From Nepenthes gracilis (Eukaryota; Streptophyta; Magnoliopsida; Caryophyllales; Nepenthaceae): a stretch of 64,000 nucleotides of DNA. Shown one piece after another: positions 14,101 to 27,471 of the stretch. The translations under genes and the position numbers were made by a program. Under the pieces are notes generated by a model, which saw only the letters and a program-made list of their open reading frames with translations, was not told the origin of the DNA and searched no databases. Location of the stretch: the NCBI GenBank assembly GCA_033239525.1, contig BSYO01000004.1:23660037-23724036 (forward strand), given 5' to 3'. Position 1 is the first letter of the stretch; the number at the start of each line of letters is the position of its first letter.

Positions 14101-17100
14101 ACGATGTCAGCAGCACTCCTCGCAGCATCAGTAGCATCTGACACTGCTATTCCAATATCCGCCTTCTTTAAAGCAGGTGCATCATTCACACCATCACCAG
14201 TCATTCCCACTACATGCTTCTTTTCTTGTAGAATTTTCACAATTTCATACTTATGTTCTGAATATACCATACAAACATATAACTAGATTTAGAAAGCTAG
14301 ATGATGAGATGATGGGGAAATCTATACATGTGTTTTCACAAACAAAAACAAACTCCATGATGGCTAATCTGACGTGAAATTTTATTGTGAATTGAGTTTA
14401 TTTGTTGAGTTGAATCTACTCCTATTTTTATCATATTGAGTTGAATCTACTCCTACTTTTATATCATTTTATCAAAATTAGTGATAATAAAGATAGCTTC
14501 AACATTGGAACCCGAAAGCACTCTTTGTGATGTGGATGTGCCAACCCTCATTATACAAATGGAGGCAATCAAGGGACTTAAGTGTGTTATGGGCTTGTGT
14601 CATGAAGCCTTCAGAATTCAGCTTTGGAAAAACCAATCCTTGGGAAGCCACCAGCTGTGTGAAGCATGGCAAGCATGAAAAGTAATGACCACATTAATTG
14701 GACTGGAGAATGATAATAAAATTAAATGTTGTAGGAGCATGCATGCATGGTGCATGACTTATAAATTGAAGAATATTGTATTAGTTCAGACACATTTGAT
14801 TTTTGATTAAAAAGATTGTTATCTTTGAACTTTCTTTGGAACTCTGAAAATCAGTTCTTAGTAGAATTCAAGTCTGTCAAATTTCGATGGAATCCAAATA
14901 TATTCTATTATTTCACAACTTATTATAACCTTCATTCTTCAATAATTAATTTTAGTATTTTTCATTATTCTAATCTTCTCAAAAATCCCCCTTTTCCCAT
15001 TTTGAACAGTATCACTGTGGAATGCATATTTGTGCATCAAGGCATGAATTTGGAAATACTGCAGTTTTGGAGTAATGTTCTTTCCAACTACTCATCGCAG
15101 CTTAATTTTTAGACTTCTACGTCCTTAATTGGCAATGATATGTTAGTGAGAAATGGAAATACCAGATTTGTATCCAATAACATTGAACCCACTATTCCAC
15201 TCAGCTTGAGTCCCATTTGAATGTCTTATCTTTTTTCAAGGTTAGTTATCCAGAAAGTCTCTCTGTAGTTTAGAGCTAAGACTGCATTAATGTGACTCAA
15301 ACCAAACTTGTAATGTAGGAAAAGTCATACACTGAGCAAACCATTTAGAAAGTTCCTTTACGGTTGTGATATCCTGCCCCCATCAGTTATGTGATGAGTT
15401 TGCAATCAATTTAGAAGGTTCAAATGCTCACCTCTTGGCAACCACTCTTCACCTTTTCAAGCTTGAACTGGTTAAAGTGCCTAAAAGGCTTGTTGCTGGG
15501 TGGTGTTTTGGGTATAGATCAATTAAAGATTTAACATCACACATATAGTAAGAAAGGATTTTCCAAAGCATCACAAAGCACATATTAAAAGTTCTCTTGC
15601 AACTACATTTTCATAAAACTTGTATAGACAACAAAAATCCATGAGGTCAAAATTTTACAGAGCTCAGGTACTGAAATGGGTTTTCTAATGATAAAAAATC
15701 CACTTAAAGGACCATATTTTTATCCTTCTTTAATGAAGATATGGGGTGTTAGCCAGAGCTGGGGAGACAAAAAAAGATTAAATTTACCAGGGAAAACACC
15801 AGCAAAACCATCTGCTTTCTCAACAAGCTCATCCACTGGAAGGGCTTCATTTTCAACTTTATGGCGACCTAATAAAGATGACGATGGGTACATGTTTGTT
15901 CCCATGCCAAGTCGTCGACCAGTCTCTTTTGCAATTGCCAGTTGGTCACCTATTGCGATATAAGACAAAGGATCAATCAATTGAGAGATAAATGCAGAGA
16001 GACAGACATAATATGCATTTTTTTTCCAGACAATTTTGACTAGCATGTTACATTACCACTCTCTATGATAGAAAGACACAAGAACTAATGAAGACTCACA
16101 GTTATGACAAGCAATCGTCTAAAAGAATAATGGGAGACCATACCTTCTTATGAATTAGGTTAATTTTTAGCATATGTATTCATTTGTTCACTTTCCTTCA
16201 AAAATTATACCGTATCAATGGAACCTAGAGGATTTAATAAGGGAAGGGTCTACACTATACTGATCACAAACCTGTAATCATCTTCACATCAACGCCAAGG
16301 TTAAGAGATCTTCGAATGGTTTCCGCACTATCATGCCTTGGGGGATCAAAAAGAGGCAATAACCCACAAAATATCCAAGGACTTCCTGAACCATCCCTAT
16401 TTTTCTCTGGAACTTCCTGCAAATAGAAAAAATAAATAAATAAACAAGTTAATTATGAATAGAAAATGTTGCTCGTGCCTTCAAGCAGTAATCAAATTGT
16501 GAGAATCAAGTTATTTCATCTGGTCCTTGAAACCTTCAACTATTGTTTATCTGTTCCACAAAATCAAAAAATTCCATTCATAACCAGCTCAAAAACCACG
16601 GATATGTAAAATTACTTGTATCACTGTTCCTAATTGCTAGTTATCATGGTGTAGTTGATAGAATAGCATCCCTTCTTTTTTCCATTTTCTTGGTAAAAGA
16701 AGACTGGAATATGCACCAGAATTAGCTTACTTTTGATCCTACTTAAAAGAAGCAAATACTAAATGTAATTTTGAACTAAAATAAACTAGTATATAACTTT
16801 TAAGTAATGTTAAACATGTGGTAAGTTTATTGATCAATTCAAAACCTAGGATTTTACGAAGGCTTCACATAAGAACACTAGCAAGTCATGAATGTATCCC
16901 TGTCCAACCATTCAGAAAACAGGAATGATAATAAGGGAACTATACCTGGAAGGCAACTGCAAGTGATCTCAATCCCCTTTCAGCAAACTTGTCTATTATG
17001 GCATGCACTTTCCCAGCAATTTCATCTTTATCATGGCATAAAGCTAGAATCTGCAAGATGGGTCCAAAAATAATAATAATAATAATATCTATGATGTCCT

Positions 17101-20100
17101 GCATTTCTCATATGGATGACTGGCTGCTCAATGACGATATCAACATTGTAACCATAATCTTATAATTATATCTTATATATCCATTCGCACCATTTTCAGA
17201 AGCATGAACATGAGACTTTATAGTAAAAGAAGAAATATGAAATTCTTTAGAAAGCTACCTAAGACATTAAGAATACCAAACTATCACTCATAGCAGTGAT
17301 TCTACCAGTTGTCTACCAACTGAAAGGTTCACCAAAACAACTAGCAACAAATAAATTGTGCAATATTGGATGTTATCCACATTGATCAATAATGAAAGTA
17401 AAAGTAACAGAAGAATCAAAATTGTCACAGAATGTCATGGAGAGGCAACAGTAGCAATATAACTAACATTTTTATTACTTGACACCAGTCCATCGTCTGA
17501 AATGAAAGGGATACCTAGGAGATATTTACCGGCCAAAGTGCAATTTTATTCTGACCAAGTCTGTATAAAGTAGAACTTTTCCAGTTAAATTTCTATAGAA
17601 ATTTGTAAATGAAGTCTCTTTGAACAATTGAATTGGTCACAATTGGAACAGCCAATTGAAATTTCAAGTAAATGAAAACTTTTTGATAGTTGATCAAAAA
17701 GCTATCAGTCATTGTTATTTTAGGCATGGATGCATACCTGTTCAGGAGCTCCTTTACTGACCCGATACCAGTTACCATCAGCATCAATGTATGTGATAGC
17801 AGTACGTTTGTCAACAGGATTGAAGGGCATAAAGTGAACTTCCTTGATGTTTGCACGTGCCTGGAAGTGAAAAAGAGAGTGCCTTTAAGTGACCTTTGTG
17901 CATGAGGATTGAATCAAAGAGACAATCACAAAAGATCTGCAACATGGATCAAAATATCAGCCTATGTGTATCGGTATTATGAGATTCAATAATGGAAAAT
18001 TATCATGATGTCATCGTATTAGAGATATCTTATAATATATCATCTAAATGCATCATCATTTTTTTTTCCTTCGTACTTAAAAGCCTAATTTGATATTTTT
18101 TAATTATATCCAAGTTTAAGAAGAGAAATTCATATATTTTGCAAATGTATAAAACATAGATCAAAATATTTGAACATTTTTAGCATTACGTGGAAAAATA
18201 TCAAGCTGAATTTTAATAAAATTAACTAAGACTTTTCAAACATTCAAAGGCATGTTAAAAATAGATTGGATTTTATTATATAACTTAACTTTAATGTAGT
18301 CATGATTTTTTTATTCCACAATGTCAAATAACAATACATATCATATGATACGACTCAAGCATTATTGATACCAATATCGATATTTTAATCCCTAATTTGC
18401 AAGTTTGCTGAATAATGTCGGCAGACAAGGGGACTTGAAGCCAAGCAGTTTCCATGGGGAGGTGGTCCATGCTGCCATATTATTTTCTTTACCTCTTTCG
18501 GATCACTGAGCATGTTAACAATGGCAGCATCAATAGCATCTTGATTTTCAAGTCTTGCTGCTCTGGCCGCAAACAGGATTACTGTGTCTTTGTCCATGTC
18601 TTTGTGAAAAACCTAACAGAAATTTTCCAATCAATTACTAAAACTAAATAGGTAGAGATAGCATAATTGAAAGAGTGGAGCCCAAAAGATTTTCCCACAT
18701 ATTTCTATCAATACTCAATAGGGGTTCTTTTTCAACTATATTGCAATTTATAAAGTTACTGATGAACAAAAAAAGAAAGAAGTTTTCGTATCTCTCTCAA
18801 GCGGGCGGTAATGTTCAATAATCATACACTATTGCTATAGGTTGATGAAGCACTTTGTATATAGACTCAAAAAGTCTAAGCCATAGATGATAGTTTAAAA
18901 ATGAGAAGCAGCACACATATATCCCTCCACCGCATGAATAAAAAGCTTTCACCAATGCTTGTAGTGTAGATGCTTTGAAAATTGCATGTTGCCTTCATTC
19001 TCTTCAAACAAACTTTAACTGCTGGTAAGTCTCACATCCATCCCATAAGTGTTAACTATATGCTCGCTTAACCCTCCATAGAGACAGAGATCTATCAAGG
19101 ATCTCAAATAAACTGGCTTTAAATAGCTAACTGTGTTTTCGTATACTGACCTAGGACCAGCTACTTATGGAGTTTTCAAGTTGATAACCTTTGATGCCAA
19201 ATCTTTAAAGTCTGAACTTTTTAATAGCTCTTTCTATTTCCTTTTTATTCTATGAGCAAGCCCCAATTAACAAATCACAAGCAGCTTTATTATTCTTGAC
19301 AACTGTATTTGCTAATAAGTGACCTTATGGATCAAATTAGTGGTTGGAATAGAGAATCATTCTTTAGAACATGCGATTTACCTCAACAAGGGTGCGATCA
19401 ACTGTGAGGCGATTCAGGGTAAGAGTCCCAGTTTTATCACTGCATAAGACATCCATTCCAGCCATTTCTTCAATTGCTGTCATCCTTTTAGTAATGGCGC
19501 CCTAGGAATATTATCATATCAATGTCAAAATTAGCTAGTAATATTGGGTAATGGGTAAAAAATTAAAGCAAGAGTGAGAGAGGTTCTCCTAATCTTTGAA
19601 GTTTCATAGGTGGTTATTAGATGCTGAAAGCACACCTGTTGAGAAAGTCGGTGAGAGCCAATGGCAAGAGTGACTGAAAGAACAGTAGGCATTGCTATGG
19701 GTATTCCTCCAATCAAGAGAACAAGAAGGTTGTTGATTCCACTTCTATATGAGCGGTGCTGTATTGGATACATGACAATGATTTCGATAATCATTCCAAC
19801 TGCTATGGAGCAAATGCAGAAGTTTCCAATGGAAGTAAGAACCTGCAGAATTGATGTGGTTAGTAATCTCATACTCTTCATTAATCATTATTCAATTCCA
19901 AATTTTAACCCTGCTACAACTACTTGACAGTGCAAATCAAGGATTTTAGCATAGTGCAATTCACATATGATTCTTATTATTCACTAGAAAAAAGGAAACA
20001 AACCACAAAGAGTACTAACATATATTTCACTATGCAACAAACAGAAAAGAATATTTTTTAATGCTTGCTGGTCCTTTCTAATAATATACAATATTTTTAA

Positions 20101-22907
20101 AAATATGCATATATTTTTTCAGGTCAGTGGTGTCTGCGAACCCAATAACTAAAGCATAGATCCTCCCAAACTTACTCAAGTATAACTTATTGACTTTGCA
20201 TGATCACAATGAACATAAATGCATCGAAACTATGATGAAAGGTCTTACATGTACCAATTCTTGAAAATATAACTTTTGGTCCATTACTCCAAGTGTAAAA
20301 CGAAATCTTTTCTTCTTTTCACATAAGAACTCTGTGGGGAGTATATTCTTATAAGAATATTCTTCAAAAGAATAAAGGCGCAGCTCGATGTATGAAACTC
20401 TCGCTATGCACGAAGTTTGAGAGTCGAACTACTTTAGGTTAATTGTATGCAAGAGGCAGCTTCCATGACTAAAATTCATAACCATCATCACACATTAACA
20501 ACTCTAACACATTACCAAGGCTCCCCTTCAACAGAATATCCTTCAACAGAATAAGAAAAAAAAAACACAATCAATATTACCTGCTGGAAGTGTCCAACAA
20601 CATCAGTGCTGTCTACCAAATGTGCTGCTCTTCCAAGGAAAGAGTGTACTCCGGTTGCTATAACTACAGCTTCAATTTCTCCTTGCTTGCATATAGAGCC
20701 AGAAAACACTTCATCGCCAGTCTTCTTTGTGATCGGCAAAGATTCCCCAGTAAGAGCAGACTGCAGGGTAAAACCTTTCATGAAACACATACCAAATCCA
20801 ATCATTATTATGCATTCTGGCAGGAAACCTAAAACCATATACGAGAAACTTGCATCCAACACTAGTCCAAGACACACAACCATAAGCCGAATGTTACATG
20901 ATAATTTCGAAGGATTGTTAATAGCACTTGCCTGGTCAATCTTTAGAGGATCTCCTTCAAGTAAACGAGCATCTGCAGGGATGATATCACCAAGCTTTAT
21001 GCTAATTATATCACCGGGAACTAGAATAGAGGCATCTTTCTCCTGCCACTGTCCATCTCTGAGCACCTGCATGTCAGGGGTACCCAATTAGCACAAAGGG
21101 TACAAAAAAAAATTGGAAATTTAGTGAAAGACACAGACAGATAGACAGTGAAATGGAAAATTGATTCTTTAACGAGCTAGTCAAGAATGATCAGCAGCAA
21201 ATTGTTGGTGTACATTCAGCATGCAAGATGTGAAAAATAATTCTGTCACAAGGACCAGCAACCCCACTCTGATCTCTCTCTGCCCACATTAGGAGGAAGC
21301 TCTAAGAAAAAAAAGGACTGAAATATAAACAAGGAAAGATGGGCAGTTAATTTTATTTTTTTATTCAACTGGAATCTCATAGAAGATGTTGGACTCTGCA
21401 TTGAAGCCAGCATACAGTCTATTATGTGCTATGGTGACTGGACTGAGAGATAATGAGTCAATAGACCAGAAGATTTCATCTGCCAAAAATAACTTATGGT
21501 GTTCTGACAGGAGCCACTCATGGCAATTACACAAGCCCTCTGATCACAGTAAATACCATCCATCCTTGCAAGACCTAGTTTGTGCTCAAAAATCAATATT
21601 TAAATTTTCTTAAGTACAGCTTTAGATAAGATGGCACACCTTTGTCTTTGGAGCTAAACGTGCCATAAGAGCTTGTGCGGCATTCCCTGCATTATTTTCC
21701 TCTATAAAACTAATCGTAGAGTTGATTAGCAATAGGCAGATAATGCCCACAAAGTCCTGCCAGTCAGGACCTTGCCCCTGAAAGGCATTCACCAAAATGA
21801 CAGTTATGAGAGAACAGGACCATAAGATGACTCTGATGCAGAAAGAGCTCAGAAAGGCTTCCCAAAAAGAATAAACAAATTATAAGCATTCCAGATTTAT
21901 TGTACTTACCCCACCATTAGCAAGGACAAGTGCCATCACTGCAGCGGCTTCCATAACCCAAGATAAAGGATTCCACATGAAACTGAGAAATTTCAAAAAC
22001 TTATTCTCCTGCATCAATCAAAATAACAATAGTTTAAGAATGAGTATTTGGATCGTTTCGCCCCAACTGCACTTGTACATGTGGCTTATGCAATGCCTCA
22101 CTAGAAATAAGCCTTTTCAGTTTTCCAAAGCTTGGCAAGCATAATTTAGCTTAGGATGGATCCTACCACAGTAGAGTCTATCAGGTGATCTTCAGAGTTT
22201 AGGTTCTACAAGTAGCTGCAGCTTGTGAAATTAATTTCAATATTTCTACCCGCCCATTTGCTGTGAGCATGAATAGGCTTTTTTTTTTTTTTTTTTGCTA
22301 TTATATATGTAGTCAACTAATCTCTTTTGATGGGTGTAATCTGTTATACTATAATCACCTTTTAGTATATTAGTTTGAGCATGTAGTGTTTGTATCCTGA
22401 TGGACATTTACATGGGGTTCTATTGATTCATTGTGACTGTAACCCAACTCTTCCTTTTGCAGTAATGATCTCAATATCATAATTATACAGAACTGTTCAA
22501 GTTACCACATTCACACCAATAGAGATCAAATTCACATTTAGAAAAATCACATTCAGTACCTCCAAAATTAACCACTCATAAGATTCAGGTATTGATGCTA
22601 TCATACTAGAATTATCAGACAGATCAGTATGGAACATACCGGCTTTTCTTCAAGTTTATTGGGTCCAAAAATTATCAGGCGTGCTTCAGCCTCTTCAGAT
22701 GTAAGTCCATTTTTTGAAGTTCTCAGTTGTTCAAAAACTTCCTCCAAAGGTATGTGTTCCTGTTACAACCAAATTGTAAAATGTATAAATAGGCTTGGAT
22801 GTGAGTCAACTATGGTACTCAGAACTCTGTGTTTGTCTTACCAAATCAATCCCATCTCTGTTGAAATTCTGCGGATCAAGTAATGGTTGTTCCAATTCCT
22901 CCGCCAT
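5118..22907 (-). CDS. AHA10: P3A-type proton-pumping ATPase, AHA10/PH5-like, complete in 21 coding exons
   Basis: Hydrolyses ATP to export protons across the plasma membrane or, for the AHA10/PH5 branch, into the vacuole. Exons (minus): 22842-22907, 22640-22759, 21910-22008, 21640-21777, 20932-21066, 20581-20760, 19636-19842, 19382-19501, 18493-18612, 17738-17860, 16946-17050, 16272-16416, 15788-15949, 14019-14257, 13891-13923, 13688-13769, 12904-13064, 12644-12817, 11540-11722, 11279-11442, 5118-5214. All phases join, giving 950 aa, the family's usual length. Visible: TGES (about 190-193), phosphorylated Asp337 in [15 protein letters not shown] (431-436), TGDGVNDAP (about 593-601), the proton-pathway Asp691 in ILNDG, ten expected membrane segments, and an autoinhibitory tail ([11 protein letters not shown]) ending T949-I950. 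N terminus [20 protein letters not shown]. Intron 5 has a GC donor. The last intron is 6.06 kb and full of retroelement relics. P3A identity is near certain; the AHA10/PH5 assignment is from remembered sequence and about 75% sure. Confidence 0.96.
6140..7560 (+). mobile_element. Degenerate Ty3/gypsy relic: integrase end, chromodomain-like tail and 3' LTR start
   Basis: Inside the last ATPase intron, antisense to the gene. About 6140-6430 keeps blocks of a gypsy integrase core end, such as the fragment [11 protein letters not shown], broken by stops and frame changes. About 6490-6950 keeps the region before and across a chromodomain-like tail, with an open stretch at 6722-6949 ending near EKYPY. 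From about 7007 the sequence resembles the start of an LTR after a polypurine tract, and a TATA-like TATAAATC at about 7382 may mark its promoter. The right LTR edge is not determined. Gag, protease and reverse transcriptase are not visible. Clearly non-functional. Confidence 0.75.
9115..10970 (+). mobile_element. Degenerate Ty1/copia relic: part of gag, protease start and probable 3' LTR
   Basis: In the same intron and orientation as the gypsy relic. An open frame at 9120-9809 carries the second half of a copia Gag: a retrotransposon-type capsid segment, then a CCHC zinc knuckle near residues 110-124 ([15 protein letters not shown]) whose second Cys is replaced by Tyr. A protease-entry motif follows in which the catalytic DSGAS-type triplet is lost (SWVMNSKSS). 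Homology continues in another frame to about 9935. After a large internal deletion, 10560-10970 looks like a copia LTR end, with the typical CACGT-AAAT...TGCTTAATTGCATGATTTA style U5. Both LTR limits are approximate. Dead element. Confidence 0.7.
11961..12392. repeat. MITE-like intronic repeat, family copy a (ATATCGG family)
   Basis: Lies in the ATPase intron between the exons at 11540-11722 and 12644-12817. Its ends carry the family's GAAGATATTAGTATCAA and TGATATTTTT-type sequences. The middle holds a stretch that matches, in inverted orientation, the middle of the copy at 17943-18395 (plus-strand ATTTTATCAAAATTAA). Limits are approximate to about 10 bp. See the findings for the whole family. 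Confidence 0.5.
13260..13550. repeat. MITE-like intronic repeat, family copy b
   Basis: ATPase intron between 13064 and 13688. Shows the ATATCGGCC and CCAATATATAT motifs repeated in both orientations. It ends in AATATTTTCATCTATGGG, the family's terminal sequence. Confidence 0.5.
17943..18395. repeat. MITE-like intronic repeat, family copy c (long form)
   Basis: ATPase intron between 17860 and 18493. Starts CATGGATCAAAATATCAGCC and ends CAATATCGATATTTTAATCC, which are imperfect inverted termini. About 450 bp, with an AT-rich middle shared with copy a in opposite orientation. Confidence 0.55.
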
Positions 22908-24400
22908 CGCTCACACTTCCGAATATGGGCCTGGGAAATATGTTCAAAGCTAAGTTCATTAATCAAAACATGAGTTTGTCACAGAGAAGCTTCCTAATTC
23001 ATATGCATGGATGACCTTTAGAATGTTTTTTATTAGTGGCATTGCAGAAGCAAACCCATTAGCATGCAGTATTTGTCTTTTATTACCCGCTGTTTCCAAC
23101 AAATCATCCCTAACATAATCAAACACATCTGATATCAACTTGGGGCAATTCTAAAACTCATGAATAGACCTGTTAATGGCATACAGGACCTCCACGAAAT
23201 CATAATCGTGTTCCAAATAATCCTCTAATATGATGTGTTCCTTCATCTCATCCAGCCATTAACCCGAACTAAGACCAACCAAGAATTTGTACTTCACAAC
23301 AATATCCTTTTCCCCCATGATTAGATACCTAAGACCAAAGAAAGATCTAAGTTCACTTCCAAAATCCACATTAACTACAAAATGTGAATCAAATTACCAG
23401 GCTCAAATGGGATTTGTCCAAAGGAAATAGCACCATGCAAGTCCAAACTTGAATTCAGGCTAAGCAAGACCAAATATTCATCACATGACTGAACAACTGA
23501 AATGATCTATATGGCAAAAATCAATGTGGAATATAACAGTATATGATTTGACAAGGAAGCCTGTGCTGCTATGAAGGAGGTGAAGAGGATGAGTGGCCTG
23601 AGCAAATATAATGCTGTGAAGTTTGTTGAATCATTAAAACAGAAATGTCTACAAGCATTGGAAATTTCAGCTGATCAATTTGCTAGTCCAATTTCATCAA
23701 AAAATCATCCTATTCTGAAGCATTGACTTCAAGCAGCAGACTCCACACTCATAACCACACTAGAAAAAGAAATCACTTTTTCTTTCACTGAAAGCACAAA
23801 CTTTAAAAAGTCATTAACGAATCAATTGGCCCCATTCTTCAAAAATTGAAGTAATTTATAAACTAATCAAAATGGGTTTCCTCAAGTTCAGCATTAATTC
23901 CAAGTAGCATAGTTCACATTCATAATAACCACAATCCGAAAAGAACTCACTGTTTCCCTCACAAAAAGACAAACTCGAAGGGAAATGACTAAACTTGTTG
24001 AGCCGTCTATTGAAAATTGAACTAACTGATGAAAAATCAACAATGGGTTTTCAACTTACTTGCATAAACACTCGGGAAGACCAAGAAAAAGGCCCTTCCC
24101 CCAAACTTTTTGAGTTTGGAGCAAGAACACCCACCAATGATTTCAATTGATCATGTGGGTTCTGCTGATGCTTGGATAAAAAGTAGGGTTTGAAGAGGTG
24201 AGAAGATAGATCTATTAAACGGTTTGGATGGTAAGTAGTGATTGAATGGTTGACTGTTTGTTGGCCGTCCATGACAATCTTCAAGCCAAGCATTTCCAGA
24301 TTTCGTGGCTGCAATATTAATAAGCCCTTCAACATCTTCCCTATTTGATCGAAAGTAAGAGTGTGAACTGCAGCATTTCAACTATCTTTCAAGATTCGCT
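22908..24400 (-). other. 5' leader of the proton ATPase gene with a leader intron
   Basis: Upstream of the ATG at 22905-22907 a pyrimidine-rich acceptor (TTTCCCAG at about 22931) would leave a 23-nt second leader exon. A strong GTAAGT donor lies on the minus strand at 24054-24059. Together they predict a leader intron of about 1.13 kb (22931-24059). Leader introns are common in plant P3A ATPase genes. The first leader exon would begin somewhere near 24.3-24.4 kb; I see no clear TATA box. A 94-codon frame at 24051-24335 is probably leader sequence, not protein. Confidence 0.5.
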
Positions 24401-24719
24401 CTTCAAACCTAACGGTCTCACTCTTACAGGGACAACGAAATACTTAACACACTCACGCTTCAAAATTAAGTAAATGTCGGAGAAATTTTGCCGGTCTCCA
24501 AGCCCATGAGATGAGTTTGGTGAAAGTGTGGGAATTACATCCAAACAACAAAGCAAAGATCGTCAAATCAAAATGTCTATCAGCCTACAGTTGGCGGTGT
24601 TCGTAGGCATAATATGTTTAATTGTTAGAATAGAATAAGGTAGGAATAGAATAATTATTTCAAATAATAAAAAGAATGAAAATAGAGTTAAAATTGTTAT
24701 TCTTATATTTAATTATTAT

Positions 24720-25066
24720 AATAGAATAAAGTAGAAATTAGTATTTTATTATTTGGTTTGTAAAATAATATAAAAAATAAGTTAAAAATAATAATAAAAT
24801 ATATAAATAATAATAATAATAATAAATAATAATATAATATATAATAGTAATAATAATAATAATATAATATATAATAGTAATAATAATAATAATATCTAAT
24901 AATAATAATAATAATATATAATAATAATATATCTAATAAACAATAATAATAATAAATAATAATATCTAATAATAATAACAATAATAATATTTAATAATAA
25001 TAATAATAATATCTAATAATAATAATAATAATAAAATAATAATAGTAATAATAATAATAATAAAAC
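24720..25066. repeat. AAT/ATA microsatellite tract
   Basis: A long run of imperfect AAT trinucleotides interrupted by ATATAAT and ATCTAAT units. It sits in the divergent intergenic region between the ATPase and PDS genes and runs into the duplicated unit at 25062. Confidence 0.9.
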
Positions 25067-25683
25067 AAAAAAAAAGTGGGAATTGATATTCCCACATGTG
25101 TGGGAATAACATTTTTCATATAAGTGGTGGAAATTGTTATTCGGATGGCCCAGGGCGAGCAATTTTGATGAATAATAATTTTCATCATACTACTAACCAA
25201 ATGAAAAAATTTCTATTTTTGCGATAATAGAAATTATATTCCTCCTCCCAAGACCGCGAGCCAAGAGGGACTCACACTGTTATGGTGTTAACCGCCAAAA
25301 CACGCATTATTTGACGCAATGAAATAAATTTAAATTTTTTATTAAATATTAATTATTAAATTTATGAATATGCAAAAATAATAATATATAATATTTTTAA
25401 TATAAATTTTTAATCAATAAAAAAATTACAGAATAAATTTTAAACAATATACTATAAAATAATACAACTTACAAATGACCCCCCTCCAAATTTTTTTCAA
25501 TATGAATTTAAGTAAAGAATGATTAAATACAAATCTACTCAACATACATAGTAATTATAGAAGAAAATATAATGAGAAATAAAAATAACTAAATAGAAAT
25601 ATGTTCTAGAAACAAATATTAAAACAATGCATTGAGCCCCACGTTAGGGAACCTCCTTCTCCATTGAAAGGTTTATAAATTTG
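25062..25683 (+). repeat. Direct duplication unit 1 (copy of 26152-26762)
   Basis: Starts with AAAACAAAAAAAAAGTGGG, then a perfect 8-bp-arm hairpin GTGGGAAT-TGAT-ATTCCCAC. From 25297 there are nearly 390 bp that match the second unit almost base for base (offset 1079), ending near GAAAGGTTTATAAATTT. Non-coding. Confidence 0.85.
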
Positions 25684-26151
25684 GAAGAAGGCTCCCATTT
25701 ATTAGTATAGTTTTTTGGAGATTTTTCCAAAACGAGAGATTTGGGAAGGTAATAACCTGGTACTCTTAATGAGACCTCAGAAATCCAAAAAGGTTAGCTA
25801 CGAAAGGTTCTTTCTCGTGGCACCCAGTGGTTTTTCCTCCCAAAAGAGATTGACTTAAAACATCCTAATCTCGAGTGAAATCTCGTGAGTGTAGTTATTA
25901 ATGTTTGTGGATGTTGAATGAAGGAACCACGATGTGAGTCCCGATATCCAGGCCCCCTCATCAACAAAAAATGTTTATAAATTTGAGAAATTCTCCCACC
26001 TCCCTATCTCTCTGGCCATATAGTAGGTCATCCTACTGGGCGATCCTCGCATCCTGCATCTCTTAATAATCGGTGGGCACTGAACTCACGCAATAATAAT
26101 GTAATAAAATAATAATACCTAATAATAATAATAATATAAAATAATAATAAT

Positions 26152-26762
26152 AAAACAAAAAAAAAGTGGGAATTGATATTCCCACATGTGTGGGAATAAC
26201 ATTTTCCATATAAGTGGTGGGAATTGTTATTCCCACATTTGTGAAAATAATAATTTTCAAGTAATAATAATTTTCATCATACCACTAACCAATTTTATTT
26301 CAATTTTGATAATAAAAACTATATTCCCTATATTAGATGCGAAATTTTGGACAAATGATGTATGAGTGTTTAATCAAAACACGCATTATTTGACGCAATG
26401 AAATAAATTTAAATTTTTTATTAAATATTAATTATTAAATTTATGAATATGCAAAAATAATAATATATAATATTTTTAATATAAATTTTTAATCAATAAA
26501 AAAATTACAGAATAAATTTTAAACAATCTACTATAAAATAATACAACTCACAAATGACCCTCCTCCAAATTTTTTTCAATATAAATTTAAGTAAATAATG
26601 GTTAAATACAAATCCACTCAACACACATAGTAATTATAGAAGAAAATATAATGAGAAATAAAAACAACTAAATAGAAATATGTTCTAGAAACAAATATTA
26701 AAACAATGCATTGAGCCCCACATTAGGGAACCCTCCTTAAATTGAAAGGTTTATAAATTTGA
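26152..26762 (+). repeat. Direct duplication unit 2 (copy of 25062-25683)
   Basis: Carries the same hairpin and the same AT-rich body as unit 1, after its own short AAT tract at 26095-26150. Divergence is low from 26376 onward and higher just after the hairpin. The roughly 400 bp between the units (25684-26090) is not shared. No coding sequence. Confidence 0.85.
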
Positions 26763-26808
26763 TTCTCAAATTAGGTTGCCTTTTGATTAGATTTTTCTTA
26801 GGTTTGCA

Positions 26809-27345
26809 TAGATGGCATTGAGACCTGAATCCACAGCATTCTGACTGCCACCATTAAAAAAAAAAAAGATTGAGATAGAAACAATCTACAGGAAATGTCG
26901 CAGAGTTCCTTTCCTTTTTTCATAACAATGATTAAGTGGAGCAAATTTGTTTATAAGAAAATACTATTTATTTAATTAATCACACCCATTTATTATTTAA
27001 CCATTTTTTATATTTTTTAAAACTAAGCTATATCAATAAAATTTATATCAATTTAAAACAATATCTATAAAAATTACATAGATCTTTTTCTTTTTTAGTT
27101 TTGTTATAAAATAATAAATTTTATATTAAATGTGATTTTATATCAAAATTGATAATAAATGAAAATTTATATTAGATTTACATTTTGTTAAATGATGGAC
27201 AAAATGACCATTTAAAAACATCAAACTACATTTTAGATACCTGAACCAAAATCTCATTCAATTAGATAAATATACTTCATTTATTATCGTTAAAAATTAA
27301 TTTTATATAATAATTTATTTCATAAGCTTGTAAGACTTATTTATA
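26809..27345 (+). repeat. Older tandem duplication, unit 1
   Basis: Begins ATAGATGGCATTG and ends TTCATAAGCTTGTAAGACT. It is matched along its length, with indels, by 27472-27950. AT-rich, no gene. Confidence 0.75.
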
Positions 27346-27471
27346 GTTAGATAAATATTTTTGTGATAAATGTTATATTTTTTTAATTTCAAATGTTCAT
27401 AAATAAGATATAATAATGTATATTTTATGACAAATTATTTGCTTAGATCTGAAAAAATAGATCTTTAATCT

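Noticed and set aside
24709..25200. Minus-strand frames rich in Tyr, Ile and Leu
   Set aside because: They are translations of the AAT/ATA microsatellite.
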